64,000 bases of DNA from Chromobotia macracanthus (GCA_036877525.1 JAZGTH010000011.1:4104001-4168000); one strand, 5' to 3'. Counted from the stretch's first letter, positions 16,901 through 31,900 are shown. The notes: generated by a model from the letters alone, not told the origin. Translations and numbers: made by a program.

Positions 16901-19900
16901 TCTGAGGCATGTCTGTAACATGTGGACACATCTGTATGTTTAAATACATATTTTTGTTGAATAAATCTGCAAATTTCCCCCCTAGGTTCAATACAGAAAA
17001 TGTTAAGATATTGCCTCTGGTCTGGTCTTGCTGATGGTTCACCACAGCTACATACTTACGTTGAAGCTGACTCAAATAAAAAAATATAAACTTAAATCTT
17101 GTACTCTCTCTTATATTGTTCCAATTTGTTTATTGTGGGCATTATGCTAAACTTTTATTTAGTTTTATTTAGTCTTCCACAAAGGAAGGAAAATCATACA
17201 GGTTTCAGAAGACAACAGAGTGAGTAAATGATGAGCAAATGATGTGTGAGTGGGTATTTGTGTGTATTGTAAATCTAGAACAGGATGTCTGTACTGAAAA
17301 CTGTAGTTTTCTGTAGCTAACCTACTGTAGCTCAGTAGGTTTTTGTTCTGTCATGATCTCTCACACAAATGCAAGCTTTATCTTCTCATCAGGGCTGTCG
17401 TCATCGCAAACATCATTTTCCCCTCACAGATGTATCACAATAAACCCCTTGTTATCAATTTATTGGTTTATTTATTTGCGTTCCTTCATCCGTCCTCAGT
17501 ATGCAGTTTATCAGAGGAGCTCAGTGTGAGTAATCCGCTGCAGCGAGAGAGAACAGAGCTGGTCTGGTAGCGGAGTGCTATCAGTAATTGTAATCTCGGC
17601 CCTGACATCTTCCTGCATGCAAAGCCATTAAGACTCTCGCTCTCCCCGAGCACACGGCAGACCGCTGCTCAGGTAATTGCCAGAGGGCCCGCGGCACCAG
17701 GTGGAGTGGATAGATGTTATCCCTCGCACCCTGCACCGGTTCTTCCTTTCTAGCGCCGTTCCCGAGCAGGACTCTGGGATAAGAAGGAATTATGTGCAGG
17801 ATTAGGTCTTGTGTTGTCTCTGTGTTTGTAAGTGTTTACTTGAGGTTTTCTCTTTTGAATGCATCGCAGGTTTCTCTGCTAAGCATCTTTGTGTCCGTCG
17901 AGAGTGATTTTTCTGGTCGTTTTCACGCTGGCCTCAAAATGCCAATAGTTATGATGAAAGTGTATGGAATTTGTTTCTTGAACATGTTTGTTTATGGATG
18001 TTTTGGCTATTTTTATTGACCGTGTAATTAAAGCTGCAATCCATAACTTTTCGGCAAAAAGAAATGAAATTCAGTTATTGAGCAAGTACATAACAGATCA
18101 GTTTTTAAAACAGTCTCCTTACTTTACTCTGATTCACAACGGTAAGTTTATAATAATGATTTATAATTGGAGCTGCTGGGTCAGATTTCTTAGAAAACAT
18201 TAGTTTGGCTTCATTTGACATGCGTAATTAAAAAGTACATAAAGTAACCTGCAATTTTGTGTTTCATACAGAGATGGTGATAGAGGCAAAAGTTACAGAT
18301 TGTCATTTTAAGGTGTATACTGGAAAACGTTTGGGTACATTGCATGAGCACCAAGACCAAATTTTAAAGTGAGAGATTTTTTTAAAAGACATTTTGTCTG
18401 CTTTTGAACTTTATTTGGTGCTTTTATGCATTAGAACGCAATCTGGATTTGAATCTGCGTTTCTCATTTTAGCATACATGGAATTTGTGTGGTAACCACT
18501 AAGGCACAGCTCTGACTGCTGCTCAAGATAATAGGGAAGGCTATAGTTTAGGAAGAAGTGACCCCTTAAAGCGGTCAGGATTATGAGCGCTGGCTACACA
18601 CTTTACCTGTCGTTCAATAAAAGGAGATGAGCATATTAAATTTTTACACCTTGTGAGCATTTGACCGTTCCGGGCTGATTCCTGTGTCTCTCCCTCTGGC
18701 ACCAAACGAATTCAGACCCTCTGTCAAATAGTTTCTCTAGATTCGTCTTGTTGCTCTAATCTTTTCCCCCTTGTGTCATCAATATCACATTCAAGACCCT
18801 CTCGAAAATTACATGGCCGTTCAAGCCTTCGGCCCTCGCTGGCACGGTGGCCGGATGGGGATCAGATAAGGGCCGAAATGTTGCCCAGCTCAGCAGAGAA
18901 TTTATTCCTAGCAAGGCCATATGAGAAGCAAGTGGCCCAGACGTCCATAGCAGCGTGCACTCTGGGTAGTCAGTTTGAATATTAAGTGCTAATTTATTGC
19001 GTAGCCCAGAGCAACATGTTAAATAAATGCAGACAAGTAAATAGACGAGGAACGCAGGAGGGAAGCTGTGCCTGGTTATCAGATGGCAATGCAGCACATC
19101 CAGCCTAGAGGGGGCGACGGAATATAAACAGTCACCGCGGGACACGACAGATGCACCGTGTGCGTGCACGTTTTTGCAAGACGGAGCAGAGAACTCATGA
19201 GAACCATCACTCGTAATGAGTTTCAGTCACATAGCCTCCAAAAGTTAAATTAAATTAAATGTAGTTGAATCAATTTTTATTATGACACAGGTTAATCAAT
19301 AGCTGTGTGCTACTATCGTTATCTGGACATTTCATACGGAAAGAGTGTTTAATTGTGTATTGTCATTACCAGAAGCAGCCATGAAAAGAAATTAGCAATT
19401 TAATTAGGTTTTATGATGTGGTTTGTGACTGAAACATCTAAATCTTATTTTACTTTTTAACATTATCCGTGTTTGAGATTATAAAACGTTTTACATTGCT
19501 AAACATTTAGCCTTATTTTAATGTTACTTTAACTTTATTATTCACATTGTTAAACATTTAACACTGTTCTGTAAGATACTGTACTGTATCTTAACTTGCA
19601 GAATTTTAATTAGCAATTAGCAGCACAAAAGGTTGTGGGTTCGAATCCCAGGGAACATGGTTACTGATCAAATGTATAGCTTGAATGCAACGTAAGTCGC
19701 TTTGGATTAAAGCGTCTGCCAAATGCATAAATGTAAATGTGGGTCCAACTCTTCAAAAGCTCAAACTTTAGTTATAATTGCTAATCTGTGATAAGTTGCT
19801 ACATTTTCCATCTGTGTTTTAAACGTCTTCCCGCACACAGCCTGTAGCATCCATCCAGCCTTGTATACTAAGTTAAAACCTAGCATGCACGCTCATGCGC

Positions 19901-22900
19901 CGTTGTTTGCGGCAAGCCCAGCTCGGAGCAGGACTCATATGTAGACTTATCAGTGTAATTCATGCTTGCCTCAGTATTATCAGACTGCTCCAGATCCCAA
20001 ACAGAGCGTTACGTGAGCACAGCATGCCCATCAGATTGGCTTTGTCACCACTGAGAATTTTAAAGAGAATAAATAAAGAAATGACAAGGCTTGTGTAGTC
20101 AGGAGACAAGACTGAGTAGATACGAGTGTGTGCGGATCTCAACAGTCTTTGAGAGTTCTTTCAGATGGAGTGATGAGTGTGTCGTCATCAGACCAGCAGG
20201 GAACAGACTCTGATTCTTCAGCTGAGAGTTTGTCGTCGAGTCGTTTTTTGTTTCTCAAGAGGCTATTTTGGGCTGTACGCAGTTCTGCTGGCATGGTAAC
20301 AGTCCTCTTTAGTTTTGTAAATGCCACTTTTATAAATAAACATCTCTAAATCACTGAAAGATCAGCTAACAATAGTTCCAGCTCTCAAATCTGATTGGAT
20401 GAATCGTGTTCGAAGCCATTATAAAATGAACGATATACGCATACAAGCGTTGCTTGGCTACCGTAACGGTTACGTTGCGTTCTAAAGGGAGGCAATGTGA
20501 CATAAACTTTCTTTGTGACTTTTTGTTTATGGTTTAATTTTTCGCTTTTTTACACTTTGTGACTTTCTGTCAATAAATAGCTACATCAACCTTAAATAAG
20601 GAGTTTGTTAGAATATGAAGCTAGATATTTACAATTGGTTAAATGAAAACTTAATCAGTTCTAGTAAATACAAAAATGAGAAAAAATTAATTATGATTCT
20701 AATTCTGAGCTGATGTTTTGGACAGCGTGAATGTGCAAAATGAGCCATATTTTCTCAGATGCTCAAGTCTTAGGTTTAACTCGACCCTTTCTTCGCTTAT
20801 CTCCGCAGATCCATGTGAGCCCTGGCGGTGCGAGCTCTTGGCTTCAGCTCGCAGACCAGATTAGCCGCTCCTTCCTGTTCATTAAATACGTGTGAAATGC
20901 CCTGCTGTGGCTCCCATAATGAGCCGCGATTCCATACTACATAATACGTTTGTTAACACCCAATTTACAGCTGAATTTTAAAAGTCCCTGAAGATTTATG
21001 CTCAGCCTTTTACAGTTTTCATTTCTCTTTTCCATGTTTGACCGGTAAAACACAGAAAGGAATGTAGACAGGAATGTTTCGAGGGGACTCTTTTTTTTTT
21101 TTTAAACTCAAATATTTTTTAAAGGTTGTTTTAAAATGTTGCCTAAAGACATGAACATGAAACAAAATATATCTATTTAGGTCACGTAATAGTTCATCAA
21201 AATGTTTATTTGTAGCAAAGATTGTGTGGGTGGGCATGCTAATAAATAACTAGATTATGTTTTCTGATAAAAACGTGTGTTGCTCAGTCACCCAATTGGC
21301 CAACATGACATCAGACTGTTGTGGGTGGTTTTTACATTGAATTTTGATTTGTGATTGCTAGGGTATTCTGCGTGGTTGCTAGGATGTTGCTTTACAGTTG
21401 CTAGGGTGTCCCGGGTGGTTGGCCACTGACACAAGCCTAAAGAGCTCATCACCATGTCTTCCTGATAGGCTGGTCCTTAGATAAGTCTCAGCACAGATGG
21501 CGTGGGGTTAATTACACGCCAATATTTTAAACTTACAGATGGGAGGTTGTTCCAGTCCTTAACTATAAATATAAACAATAGTGTTCCTGTAGCTCAATTG
21601 GTTGAATATTGTGTTAGCGGCACAAACGTTTTTGGGTTTGATTCCCAGGGAACACACATACTGATCAAATGTATAGCTTGAACTCACTGTAAGTCACTTT
21701 GGATTAAAGCATCTGCCAAATGCATAAATTTAAATATAATATACAAGAGTTCAATTCACTGTAAATGTCATTTCATGTCTTCAGACCCATGTATATAGTT
21801 ATGGAGTTAAATCATGTCAAACAGATGTAAGTACTGATTCCATCTGGGTCTGCTGATGGGTTGACAAAGCTTCTCTGGCATAATTTCAGTTGGGTTTCAT
21901 TTCTCTGTAGCTCTGTTAAGTAATCTGTGTTTTTCTGTTTTCTCTCTCTTTCTCAAGCCTGCTTGTGAACTGGACGCTTGGGTAAGCATGGCCTGTTCCA
22001 CCCTCATTGTTACATTCTTCCATTCATTTATTCGTTATATGCATCTCTCTCTTTGCTGCTTGTTCCCTCCTCATTTAAACATGGTGTTTTGGTTTTCATG
22101 CATTAAGCCCCAATTGTGAGCATGCAAACCGTGTCGGCCGTCGTGGCGGTTTCGGAGCTACCCAGCTAGAAAATTGCATATGATGCGCGTGCTGATGGAG
22201 GTGATTTACTGCTCGCTTTAGACAGGAGGCAGAGGAAGGGGGTGATTATGTATGCCCGTAATTTGGGGTTGTGCTTTGTTGTGCACTGTCGTCTGGCTGC
22301 CGCAGTACATGCGCCTCTCTCCCGGTCAGCACCACGGGACGTCTCCACCACAGTGCGCGTGTGTTCCGTGCAGGTGTGTGTGTGAGCATGACTGTGTGAA
22401 TGCTGTATCCCGCTGGGCTTAATGTATCCATGCCTCGTACACAGTTGCAGAATGAAGGAAGCTAATTACAGGGAGGGCGCGTGCATGTGCAAGCGTGTTA
22501 GCATGCCAGTTCCTGTCCCAGCTAACAATTTTAGGTTGAAAGAATGTTTCCCCAGTGTTTCCGTTTAAGTAACAAAAACGTTAAAAATGTTATTTCGAAA
22601 GTTCTAAGAACGTTAAAAAAGTCCCATTTTTTAGAAAAAGGATTACCATTATTGCTTGGTTAAATAATTCAAACATTGTTTTTTAATTCTGTAGCATTTT
22701 TAAAACATTCCACTTAGTACTTAGGAATAGCTTGTTTTTATGTTATCTGTGATCTATAATGTTAAAAATGTTCTACTAACATTACTAGTAACTACTAGTG
22801 CTTCAAGAACTTTTTTGATAACTTTCAGGGAACTTTTAGAGAATGGTAGCCAGTGTTCTGAGAAAGCTGGGGTATTCCCCTGCCTACCTGTTGGATATTG

Positions 22901-25900
22901 AGCCATGCCAAGTCCATCCCTCAGTGTTGTGTGCCCGCAATGTGAAATGATCACCACTATTTATTTCCACCGCACAGATGTGTCAGTTTATATCATCTCA
23001 CACTTTAAAACCCCCTACCTCTGTGCACGCAGAATCGTTTCTAATCATGATGGTTGCATTTAATTTTCACACACCTGTGTACTGTTATAAGAATGGATGA
23101 AATCACCTTCAAACTCAAGACATTGTCATTATCTTTCAAGGCTTGCATTTTTCTCACTTTCTTTGTTGGAATGCCTCCATCTTGTAAATCCTCTTCAGTG
23201 ATTTGTTTTATTCAAGGGCTGAAAATCTTACACCAGCTGTCCATTCCGAAAATGTCTGGCAGAGTCACCAGAACGGTTTTAAGAGCTTTGGTCCATGCTG
23301 TTGACGTGACGATGTGAGGCTAATTGCAAGCGCAGCCTCCTCAGTCCAGCTACTCTTGAGTATGGTCAACAGTTTCGGGCCAGTCTGGACATATGCTGCT
23401 GAAAGAATTTCGCCCAAAAACTTAAACCTTGACGAATCCCTAAGAAATGCCAACAAATGCAGAAATTCCAAAGGCAACAGTTGCACTCATGAATGTCCTA
23501 AGCTTGTAAGCCTTATGGTAGAAAACTGTTTTAAAAATAATATCGTCAAGTGGATCACAGGTCTTGTCTGGGCTGTGTGTTGTTTATGTTTGTCACACAG
23601 TTATTTTCAAAGTAAAACCAAGGCTCAACAAAGCTTTATTCTTATCCCTTTCTTACTTGCTTCTGGGCCAGCAGTTCAAATTTGTGCTCTGCCAATATTT
23701 TCGTTGGCCTCACCACAAAAGATACATTTTATTTTATATTTTATATGTGCCAGAAAGAAATATATTTTTAGCAACTGTTCTGTTTATGGTTAGTAGTTAT
23801 GAGTATGTATATTTTTGCTATAGTGTTAATTGAATAAATACACTTGCTGGTGGATTTGATATTTCAAATGAGAATTTTACTCAACAATACTGTCATCCTT
23901 TTTGAGCCCTAGATAAAAGTTCATTCATGAATAACAAGATGAGCATAATGTGCGCATTTGAATGACACAAAACTCATTCAGTGTTTTAATTAACAGGGGA
24001 AACAACTGGAGAAGAAAGAGGCGGAGCTAAAGGCCCTGGATGCTTTCTACAGAGAGCAGATTGCACAACTGCGGAGGAAGGTTAGTGACTTCCTGTCAAA
24101 CAGGAAGTTGATCAGATGTTTCAGTTTCAGGTGTTTTGACTGGCTGAATAGCTCACCTATATTAACATTCATGCTTTAAGTGTGTGAATTCTCAAATATC
24201 ATGGTACAGCCCCCCATGCCATTTTTTACTTCCAAGAACCTTCAATCTCAAAAAGCTTTGAAAAATCTGGCTTTTAAGTTCCCTCATGCCGTATAATTTT
24301 CACAGCCGGTCCCTGACATTTTGGAGAAATAAAATGTGGAGCTTCAAGGAAAGGTATGCGCAAACATACGACAGTTTTTGGATCAGCGGGAGGTTGAAAA
24401 ACTCGTTTCCATGCTGTTGCCGCTTTATTCCCTATTTGTGCAAAGCGATGCAAGATGCCTCTGTTCATACGCCAGTCTCCCTGCACCGCAGATACTGTGC
24501 AGATTTGTGTTTAGTGACTTTCTGTAAGAGATAATACCCGAACGGGGCCATTTTCCCCAACCTGACCTTCAACCATCCATCGTTTTTAAATGACTGGACA
24601 AAGATCATAATGGTCTGTATGTCACCAAAGTGGAAATCTGAAGTACACAGGCTCCATTGGATGGGCAGCAATGGCAGTTGCCTTTCTCCACTGAGTTCAC
24701 ACCTTGATTGACCTCCATTGGTGTAAAAAAAGAATAAAGTGACGGTAAATGGAAAGGGTTTGCTCGTTGTGGCGAAGGGCAATGGTGCAGAAAGTGCTTT
24801 AGCCAAAGCCTCAAAACCATTCAGCTGTTGGCAAATGAAGTCAGAGTTGCTCTCCAAGATTCGTGATTTTCCTCAGTCCCCGTCTTATTCGTTTTCTCTC
24901 TTTTGCCCTCCCTCGCCCTTTTTCCTACACACTCTCTCTCTTTCTGAGGTCTTATCGACTGCATGCAGCAGGCAAAAAGTGAGATTCGCTTCTGTCCCTC
25001 CTTCACCAAGACGCCGCAGGAAAGCCGTCCAGCGTGTAACAGCGGCCGTGCTGTAAGGAAGTGGGCGTCCATAAAAAAGCACTTTTCTGTGTGGTTGAGT
25101 TACCTTATTTCCCAGAATGCAAAGCATTTTTTTAAGAATTGCTAAGAAAGAAACACTATAACCTTGTTGCATAGTAATGTTAAATAATGTTCTAGTGAAA
25201 TGCATTCTGGGTAACTCAACCACTGTATTGAGGCAAATTTTCATTTGAAGTTACTACGCAACTAATTTATAATGGTTCTTTGTTGGTAGTTCATCAAATA
25301 TTGCTTTGCTTTTCTGGAAAATAAGGTAACTGTAGTGGTTAACCACTGTATTCAAAACAATATTTGAAGGGCCGTCAACAAAGAAAGATTGTAACCCAGT
25401 TATGTATTTACGTTAAATGAATTAACTTGAATGTGGTTCTAACAAAATGGTTTCCATGACCATTTTCATATTTATATTACTTTATGGCATCTATTTTACA
25501 TTCATTAACTAAAGGAACTCTCATTAGATGCAGTTTTTGTATCCTCCCTATCAAACGTCTTATTCATAGCAATCAAGCCACCTTGACGGCTTTAGTGTGA
25601 TAATTCTTCTTTATTTGACTTCCTCTCTGTGTTCAAACACCCTTTTTTTGTTCACATAAGCTTTACTAAGAGAGTTGCTCACTCACTGACTTGAAGAATT
25701 GCCTTTTTGTTTATTCACTTTGGGCCCAGTGATTCAGAGGCAGGAAATGGAGATGAATGTTTTGGGTACATGCTTCATAGTGAAGTGAAAACAAAGGATT
25801 GCAAAGGGAAATATTAACACTGGGATGGCATCCACGGTGGCTTTGCCGAGCTGATAATTTAACGCTCGTGTCTCTCGAAAGAGGGGATTTGTTCCGTGGT

Positions 25901-28900
25901 GTACAGCTAACGTTGTTTGCATGCAGCAGATTTACGCTCTGCTGTCTTTGAGAGTTAATTCACGTTTCGTTTCGACTCTGAGACAGGTTTATAATACAGT
26001 TCCAAATGCCGTTTCCACTTTGTCTGCCTGTCTGTATTGAATCTGTGCTGTTAATATTTCAGTGGCCATTAACTTGGAGGAAGTCATTGAATGGGAATGT
26101 AAAAAATGAATTCTGTTCATTTTGAATGACTATAAGGCTGTGGATTAGAGTTGTGGTGCTGATGCAAGCAGCACGCATATGAATTTGCAGTATTCATGTT
26201 TTAAAAATCAATGCTCTATAGGGCATGTGTGGACGGGCAGCAGTTATGTATGTATATAAGTATGTCTCTGTTTGTGTGTACGCTCTGTATTACATGCACA
26301 AACAATTTTGCTCATTAAAACCAGGTATGTAAATTAAAGTAAATAAATTTTGATTTCTTCCTGGCTAACAGGGAACGGTCTCAGAACATTGGCTAATGAT
26401 GGCTTAAAGTTCTCTCAGTTATTAAAACGTTCTTGCAGTTATATATCATATATCAAGTTATATATCATATGTCAAAAACTTTGTTCTTAAGTTGTTAGTG
26501 GAACATTTTAAATATCGTTCCTATAAGCAAGCAGTAACGTTATTACAACATCTGAAAAACTGGATGTTTTGAATGTTCATAGAACTTTTAATGTTTGTGT
26601 TACTTAATAGAAACATTAGGGAAACGTTCTTAAAACCTAAAATTGGCCTTTGCATCCTGTAAAGAAATCTTGAGCAGTGTTTCACAGTGTAACATGCTGT
26701 TATTTTTCAGGGATGAAGGTGGTTAACTAAATTTATGCCACCAGTATTCTGTCAGGACATGATGGGATGGTCTGCATACTATCAATCATCTTTGCTGGCT
26801 CAAAGCAGACACAGACTGCAAGGATTAATGGCGACCCAGTGCTAATTACTGTGCGATCATCATAAACAAACAATCTACATAGGGAGCTCCCTTCTCCACC
26901 CAAACACACACACTAGCTGTCTCACACACACTGAAGTTACAGATATCTCTCTCTCTCTGTCTAATAGCAAATGGGATCAACCTAGTGTGTCAGATGCCCC
27001 AGTATTTATATTTACCTCATTACAAGACAGCTCCGTTTGCCAAAGGGATCACAGCCTGGCAATGAAAGGCGTGCAGAGTGTTTACAGTCGGGCTTTAGTT
27101 GCCGTGTGACAGAGTTAGACCGACGAGGGAAGGATAATGCAGACAGTTGGCATGTCTGTTCAGACTGCTGTTACCCCAGCAGGGGGAGTGGAGGTTGCTG
27201 TGGGGTGGGGGACCTCGTAGAGGAGCGCCACATCCATCTTGCTCCTCCCAGTCACTGTTGATGGCAGGTGTGGCTGGAGAAGTCTATCTCACCACCGCAG
27301 GATGGTTCTCCACACCACAAATGCGTATAATCGTGGCGAACGTAAGGTTTTCCCCTAGTCTTTTTGAAGGTGGCACGCATAATCGCCTCACATCCATAAA
27401 TTCTGCCAAAGACGGAGAGTTAGCGTTAGCGCCTCTGAAAGCGAAGGCTGTAAACAGCAGCATTCCGCCACAGGTTTGAATTAGAGCTAGCACTTCCTAA
27501 TCCCGCTAAAGCTTCTCCACTCATGTCTGCATCCTGCTCTTAGCTGCCTCGCACTCTCAAGATAAGTATTTTTTCATTGCCCCGCCGTTTTAGCCCACCC
27601 CCACCTCGCTTTTCTCCCCTGTCACTAGTTGCAAAGCACTTTGAAGCACTTGAGCGTGGGTACGAGATAATAATCCTCCCGAAATCCTCGCAGCCGGTCT
27701 GACATGTTGTCAGCGCAAGACCTTGCTCTAAAAACTCCCTAACCGGCTGCTGTAGTCTTCACCTGGACAGAGAGGCGAGCTCATGATAACACCCTCTCTG
27801 GCCTGGGGTGCCTGTACCCAGCACAGAATCTATAATTTACTTCAAAGCTGGGAAAATGAATCATTTAAAAATTCATTTTAATTTTTCAGTCCAGCACGCT
27901 GTGTTGGAATATATGTGCATGTCAGGGCTCCAGGGGTGTAATAGCTTGTTGACTTCGTAATGGCGTGAGCAGGAGATGGAGCAGAATTACAATCAAAATG
28001 CTGCAGAAGAGTAGAGTTTTTATTTGCATGCGTTTTTGCTGTCTTGCGTTTCGGTATGGTAATTCTGATGCATTAAAAAGAGGAAATGTGTAATTATGTT
28101 GTGTCTGCTTATTCGGTCTTATCAAATTTTCATATTTATGTTTCTCTTACTTGATTCGGTTATTTAATCACACGCAGGAAGTTGGATGTGGGTTTACACA
28201 AGAAACCTTAAAGGCTTAAAAGATCAGTGATGGAACATCATAAATCTGACATTATTTCCAACAATTTTCTGTTCAAAAAGATGATGATATCCTTCTATGT
28301 ATTTTCAGGTAGCCTTTACCAAGCAGATCTTGCCCTTTTTTTTGACTGTGGCAAACGAGACAAATCACCTTTGCCATTTGTTTTTGTAATATTCTAAACT
28401 TCACCGTAAAGCTGCTTTGAAACAATCTGTATTGTATGAGGCTTTATATAAATAAATGTTGATTAACTTGATAATATAAAAGTGTTTGTCGCCCACAGAC
28501 GATCAGTTGCACACCCTGCATAAGTCAGGTGCCGACGCTTCTTACCAGATTGCTGACTGCTGAGTAGTACCCCACAAAAGTGAAACCAATCCTTATTTAT
28601 TTGTTTATTTATTTTATTTTTCAGAAATCCGAGAGGGTACAAAACATTAATTTGGGGGCAGGGGTGGGCGGGTCTGAGATTGATACCTGTTGCAGGTGGG
28701 ATTCAAACCTGTGTGGTTTTTGAACTCTATTTACCACTGTCCATATGATATTAATCCGTGTCAACAACGTTTTTATTGACACTAATGTTGATTGAGGAGT
28801 ACATCCTCTTTTACAAAATCACAGGCATTATGTTTAACTTTTCTGGACCACCATGTTAGGTTCCAAAGGTTCTTTTAGATAGTACACTAAACTGGATTGT

Positions 28901-31900
28901 AGTCCACCAATAGCGATGGCTCATACTTTGTGTTGTTGTATGGTTTTTTCCCAGATTCTCTAGTGTTGAATTCTGCGTGTCGCAGGAAATGCTTGTTTTT
29001 AAGAGGAAGCATCGCAGCAACGCCCCCTGTGGCGAAGCATAACTACCCGATACAGATTAAAACATGGACTGGATTAGAAATGCAGTAGCTGCGTCTGAAT
29101 GGGCAAGAGTGCCACTGATGGGCAGAGCCAGGCAGTAAAATTGACAAAACAGGTGCCAGCTGCTTGATTATAACCAACAAATCCCTTCCTGCTGTGTTGC
29201 TACAGAAAAGGCTGCTCGGCGCTAATGCGTGCTAGGAAGCAAGAGGGCTTTTCATATGGATAACCCTTATCTTGTCTTTAAATGCTCTCATTTAGAATCA
29301 CTTGTTCATTTCAACCATATAGCCATCTATCCAGTGGATGGTGCTGAATAGCCGCTGTGATGAAGGTCAGATGTCATTATGTTGGACACAAGAGATGTTA
29401 AAATGTCAAGTAAGGCTTTCCAGTATAGTATACAGTTAAACAGATAAATGTGTAAGTTACTGTATTTTAGTTGTAGAATCAGGGCACTGAGCTTACTTGT
29501 CCTGGCAGGAGTTTTTTTTTTTATTGAGGATTAGTTTTGTTTCACAGCATTAAATGTTTCCCGCTGGTGTGAAAATGACCCTGATTTGAAGATCTGTCAG
29601 GGATCTCGCTCCCTACATCCGTAAAGCGATACAGGAAATGTATTTAGGTCAGTGTGGCAGAAATCCTGGCTCTTCATTTTAATTTTTTGATGGGGCATAA
29701 GCAGATTTTGTTATAAGCAAAACTTTGTATACCAGAAGGTTTGTTTTAAGCTTGCTCATCATTTGCCTTTTTTCTGTCATTTTTTTTTCTTGTCTTGCAG
29801 ATGGAAAATCAAAAAATGGATAGAAGATCGTGTTTAGTGCCTTAGCATAAATTAACCAGAATATTTTTTTGTCACATGGGTTTTCTAAAATTAATGTATT
29901 GTTAGTTTGTCTGAATATTGTTTAATAAAAGTCAAAAGTGCCAGGATTTCCAAGCTCACATTTTCTCTCCTCATGCTCTTTTTAAAAAATTCACATGGGA
30001 GTTTCATGAAAATAACCACAATTAAATCTAGAAATTAAAAAATTGTTTTTATAAGTTCTATAAGGGGGGGTTACTGCAGCAGACAGTCACAACCAGTGCT
30101 GGAAAGTAATTAACTATGAGGTTTGTTTTTATTAGTGTACATTTATGTACAGTATACAAGTTTAATGCTGTCACCTTAACTGAGATCTTCATCTGCTTTA
30201 AAGTAGTCGCCTGTTTTCTGTCAGTAGCTTAAGGTTATCTGCTTTAAAAATGTACAAGCTTGTACACTGGCAAACTAAAGTTTTGGTTACTTTCCCATCA
30301 CTGGTCTTCAGTTTCAAACCTTAAAGTAGCCACGGCAATGCTTGTGTGAGTTCTGTCTCTTACGCTTTAATTTTGCTGACGATTTTTATTGTTTGTATTT
30401 CAGAATGAGGAACAATTCACGATGTCTGCCGAACAGTTCCACACTGCCGCTACCCGAAGTGAAGCCAATATAAAGTAAGAATGTGTGTTAAATAAAGCCA
30501 CTGACCTTCTGACACACGGTAATTTCATCCATAATATATCCATAATTGATCAACCTTGAACCGAATACCAAAGATTTCAAAAGATTAAAAGGTCCAGCCA
30601 AAGTTAAAGACAGAATTTAACCTGAAAGACAAAAGTTTCTCTAAACGGTCTGATTTTGTTGTAACTGCTTTGCACATAAAGGTGTGCTATCGTAATTGGA
30701 AGACTTGAAAGAGAATTCTTTAGTCAAGTGCATTTATAAAGTCTTGCAATTTCATGAAAGCGTCTCCGAGGTTAAGGTGCCAATTTTTAAAAATTGATGT
30801 TGAAATTACTAAACAAACAAGACGGATAATAAAAGTAGTTATTTTGTTCCGGGTGATAACGACCTCATAATAACCTCAACTTTTTGAAAAGAGAACTGAG
30901 TTTTTAGTGCCTTAAAGATGTTTCATTAAATTAATGATCATGCTAGCTGCAAGGTAAGCCGTTCTGTGAACTTCTAGTTTACTCCCTGAAATAGTCTATA
31001 ATTGATGATGAGGTCAAAAGTGTGGCACTGCTGTAGCCTTGCTCTGTTGCTTTCAAAGGAAAGTGGCCTGGTTTCTATGGAGATGGGTTGCCTCTGTCCC
31101 TTCTCGGCACATGGTAAAATAAAATAAAATGAGGATTGGAAGCGTAGAACATGTTAAGAAGGACAGACAGATTTTGACTAACTTAAATCTAACATCCGAG
31201 GCTCCGCCGTCAATATCAGTTATTATTCTTTGATATCATGTAGCTGTTTTTCACACAGTGTTAAACACTAACAGTAAATTGTGAAAACTGAATTGCTGTT
31301 TATTTACACGCAGTTTATTTATTGTTGTTTTGTAAATAAGAAATAAAAATCTGTAATTATCTAAGGTATGCAGAAAGAAGCCTCATTATTGAAAACAAAA
31401 GAAGCCTCATTAGCCAGTCTTCATTTCAAATGCAAGTGCTGCGCTATTTCAGCGCATTTAGCAGATCGTGGGTGGTTGGTGAAGTGGACGTTTGTTTGGG
31501 AAAGTGAATTGTCTATTGAATTTACACCCGTGACTAGTCGTGTGTGGCCTCTCTGAAGCTGCTTGTAGAATTGGGGAGATTAAATTGCAGTTGAGATTCA
31601 TTAAAGCCAATTTCTTTCTCCTGTGCAGGGGAAACAGATTCATTCTCTCTGGGTTAGAATGAAATCTCCCACTGCTGTAATTAATGCAGATTGTTTGTAG
31701 CTCAACGCGACCCTTCAGCCACCCGGAGCTCACCATCTTTTGCTTTATCACATCTCTCTCCTTCTCCTCATTTATCTTTCCTCTCCACCTTTGTACTCTG
31801 TCTCTTCTACTTTTCGGCCAGTCTCTCCGTCTCCGTTGAGTTTAACAGTCATGGCCTATTCTTTTGCCAGCCTGGGTTCTGGTAGTACATTCAGTAAATT

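Larger units (their letters stand above)
12828..23996 (+). other. chchd6: chchd6 intron 4 (11.2 kb)
   Basis: Holds several dispersed repeats (listed separately) and three non-repetitive, GC-richer stretches at about 15310-15790, 17500-17780 and 18640-19160. No exon of another gene recognised; the open frames of 60-160 codons here lack family features. Confidence 0.6.
24081..30403 (+). other. chchd6: chchd6 intron 5 (6.3 kb)
   Basis: Contains an inverted repeat at 25089-25225, a CCCAGCTAAC element at 26361-26645, and a non-repetitive region about 26740-27860. No other gene recognised. Confidence 0.6.

Noticed and set aside
24465..24857. 130-codon minus-strand open frame in chchd6 intron 5
   Set aside because: Overlaps other chance frames, lacks family features and has no splice context.
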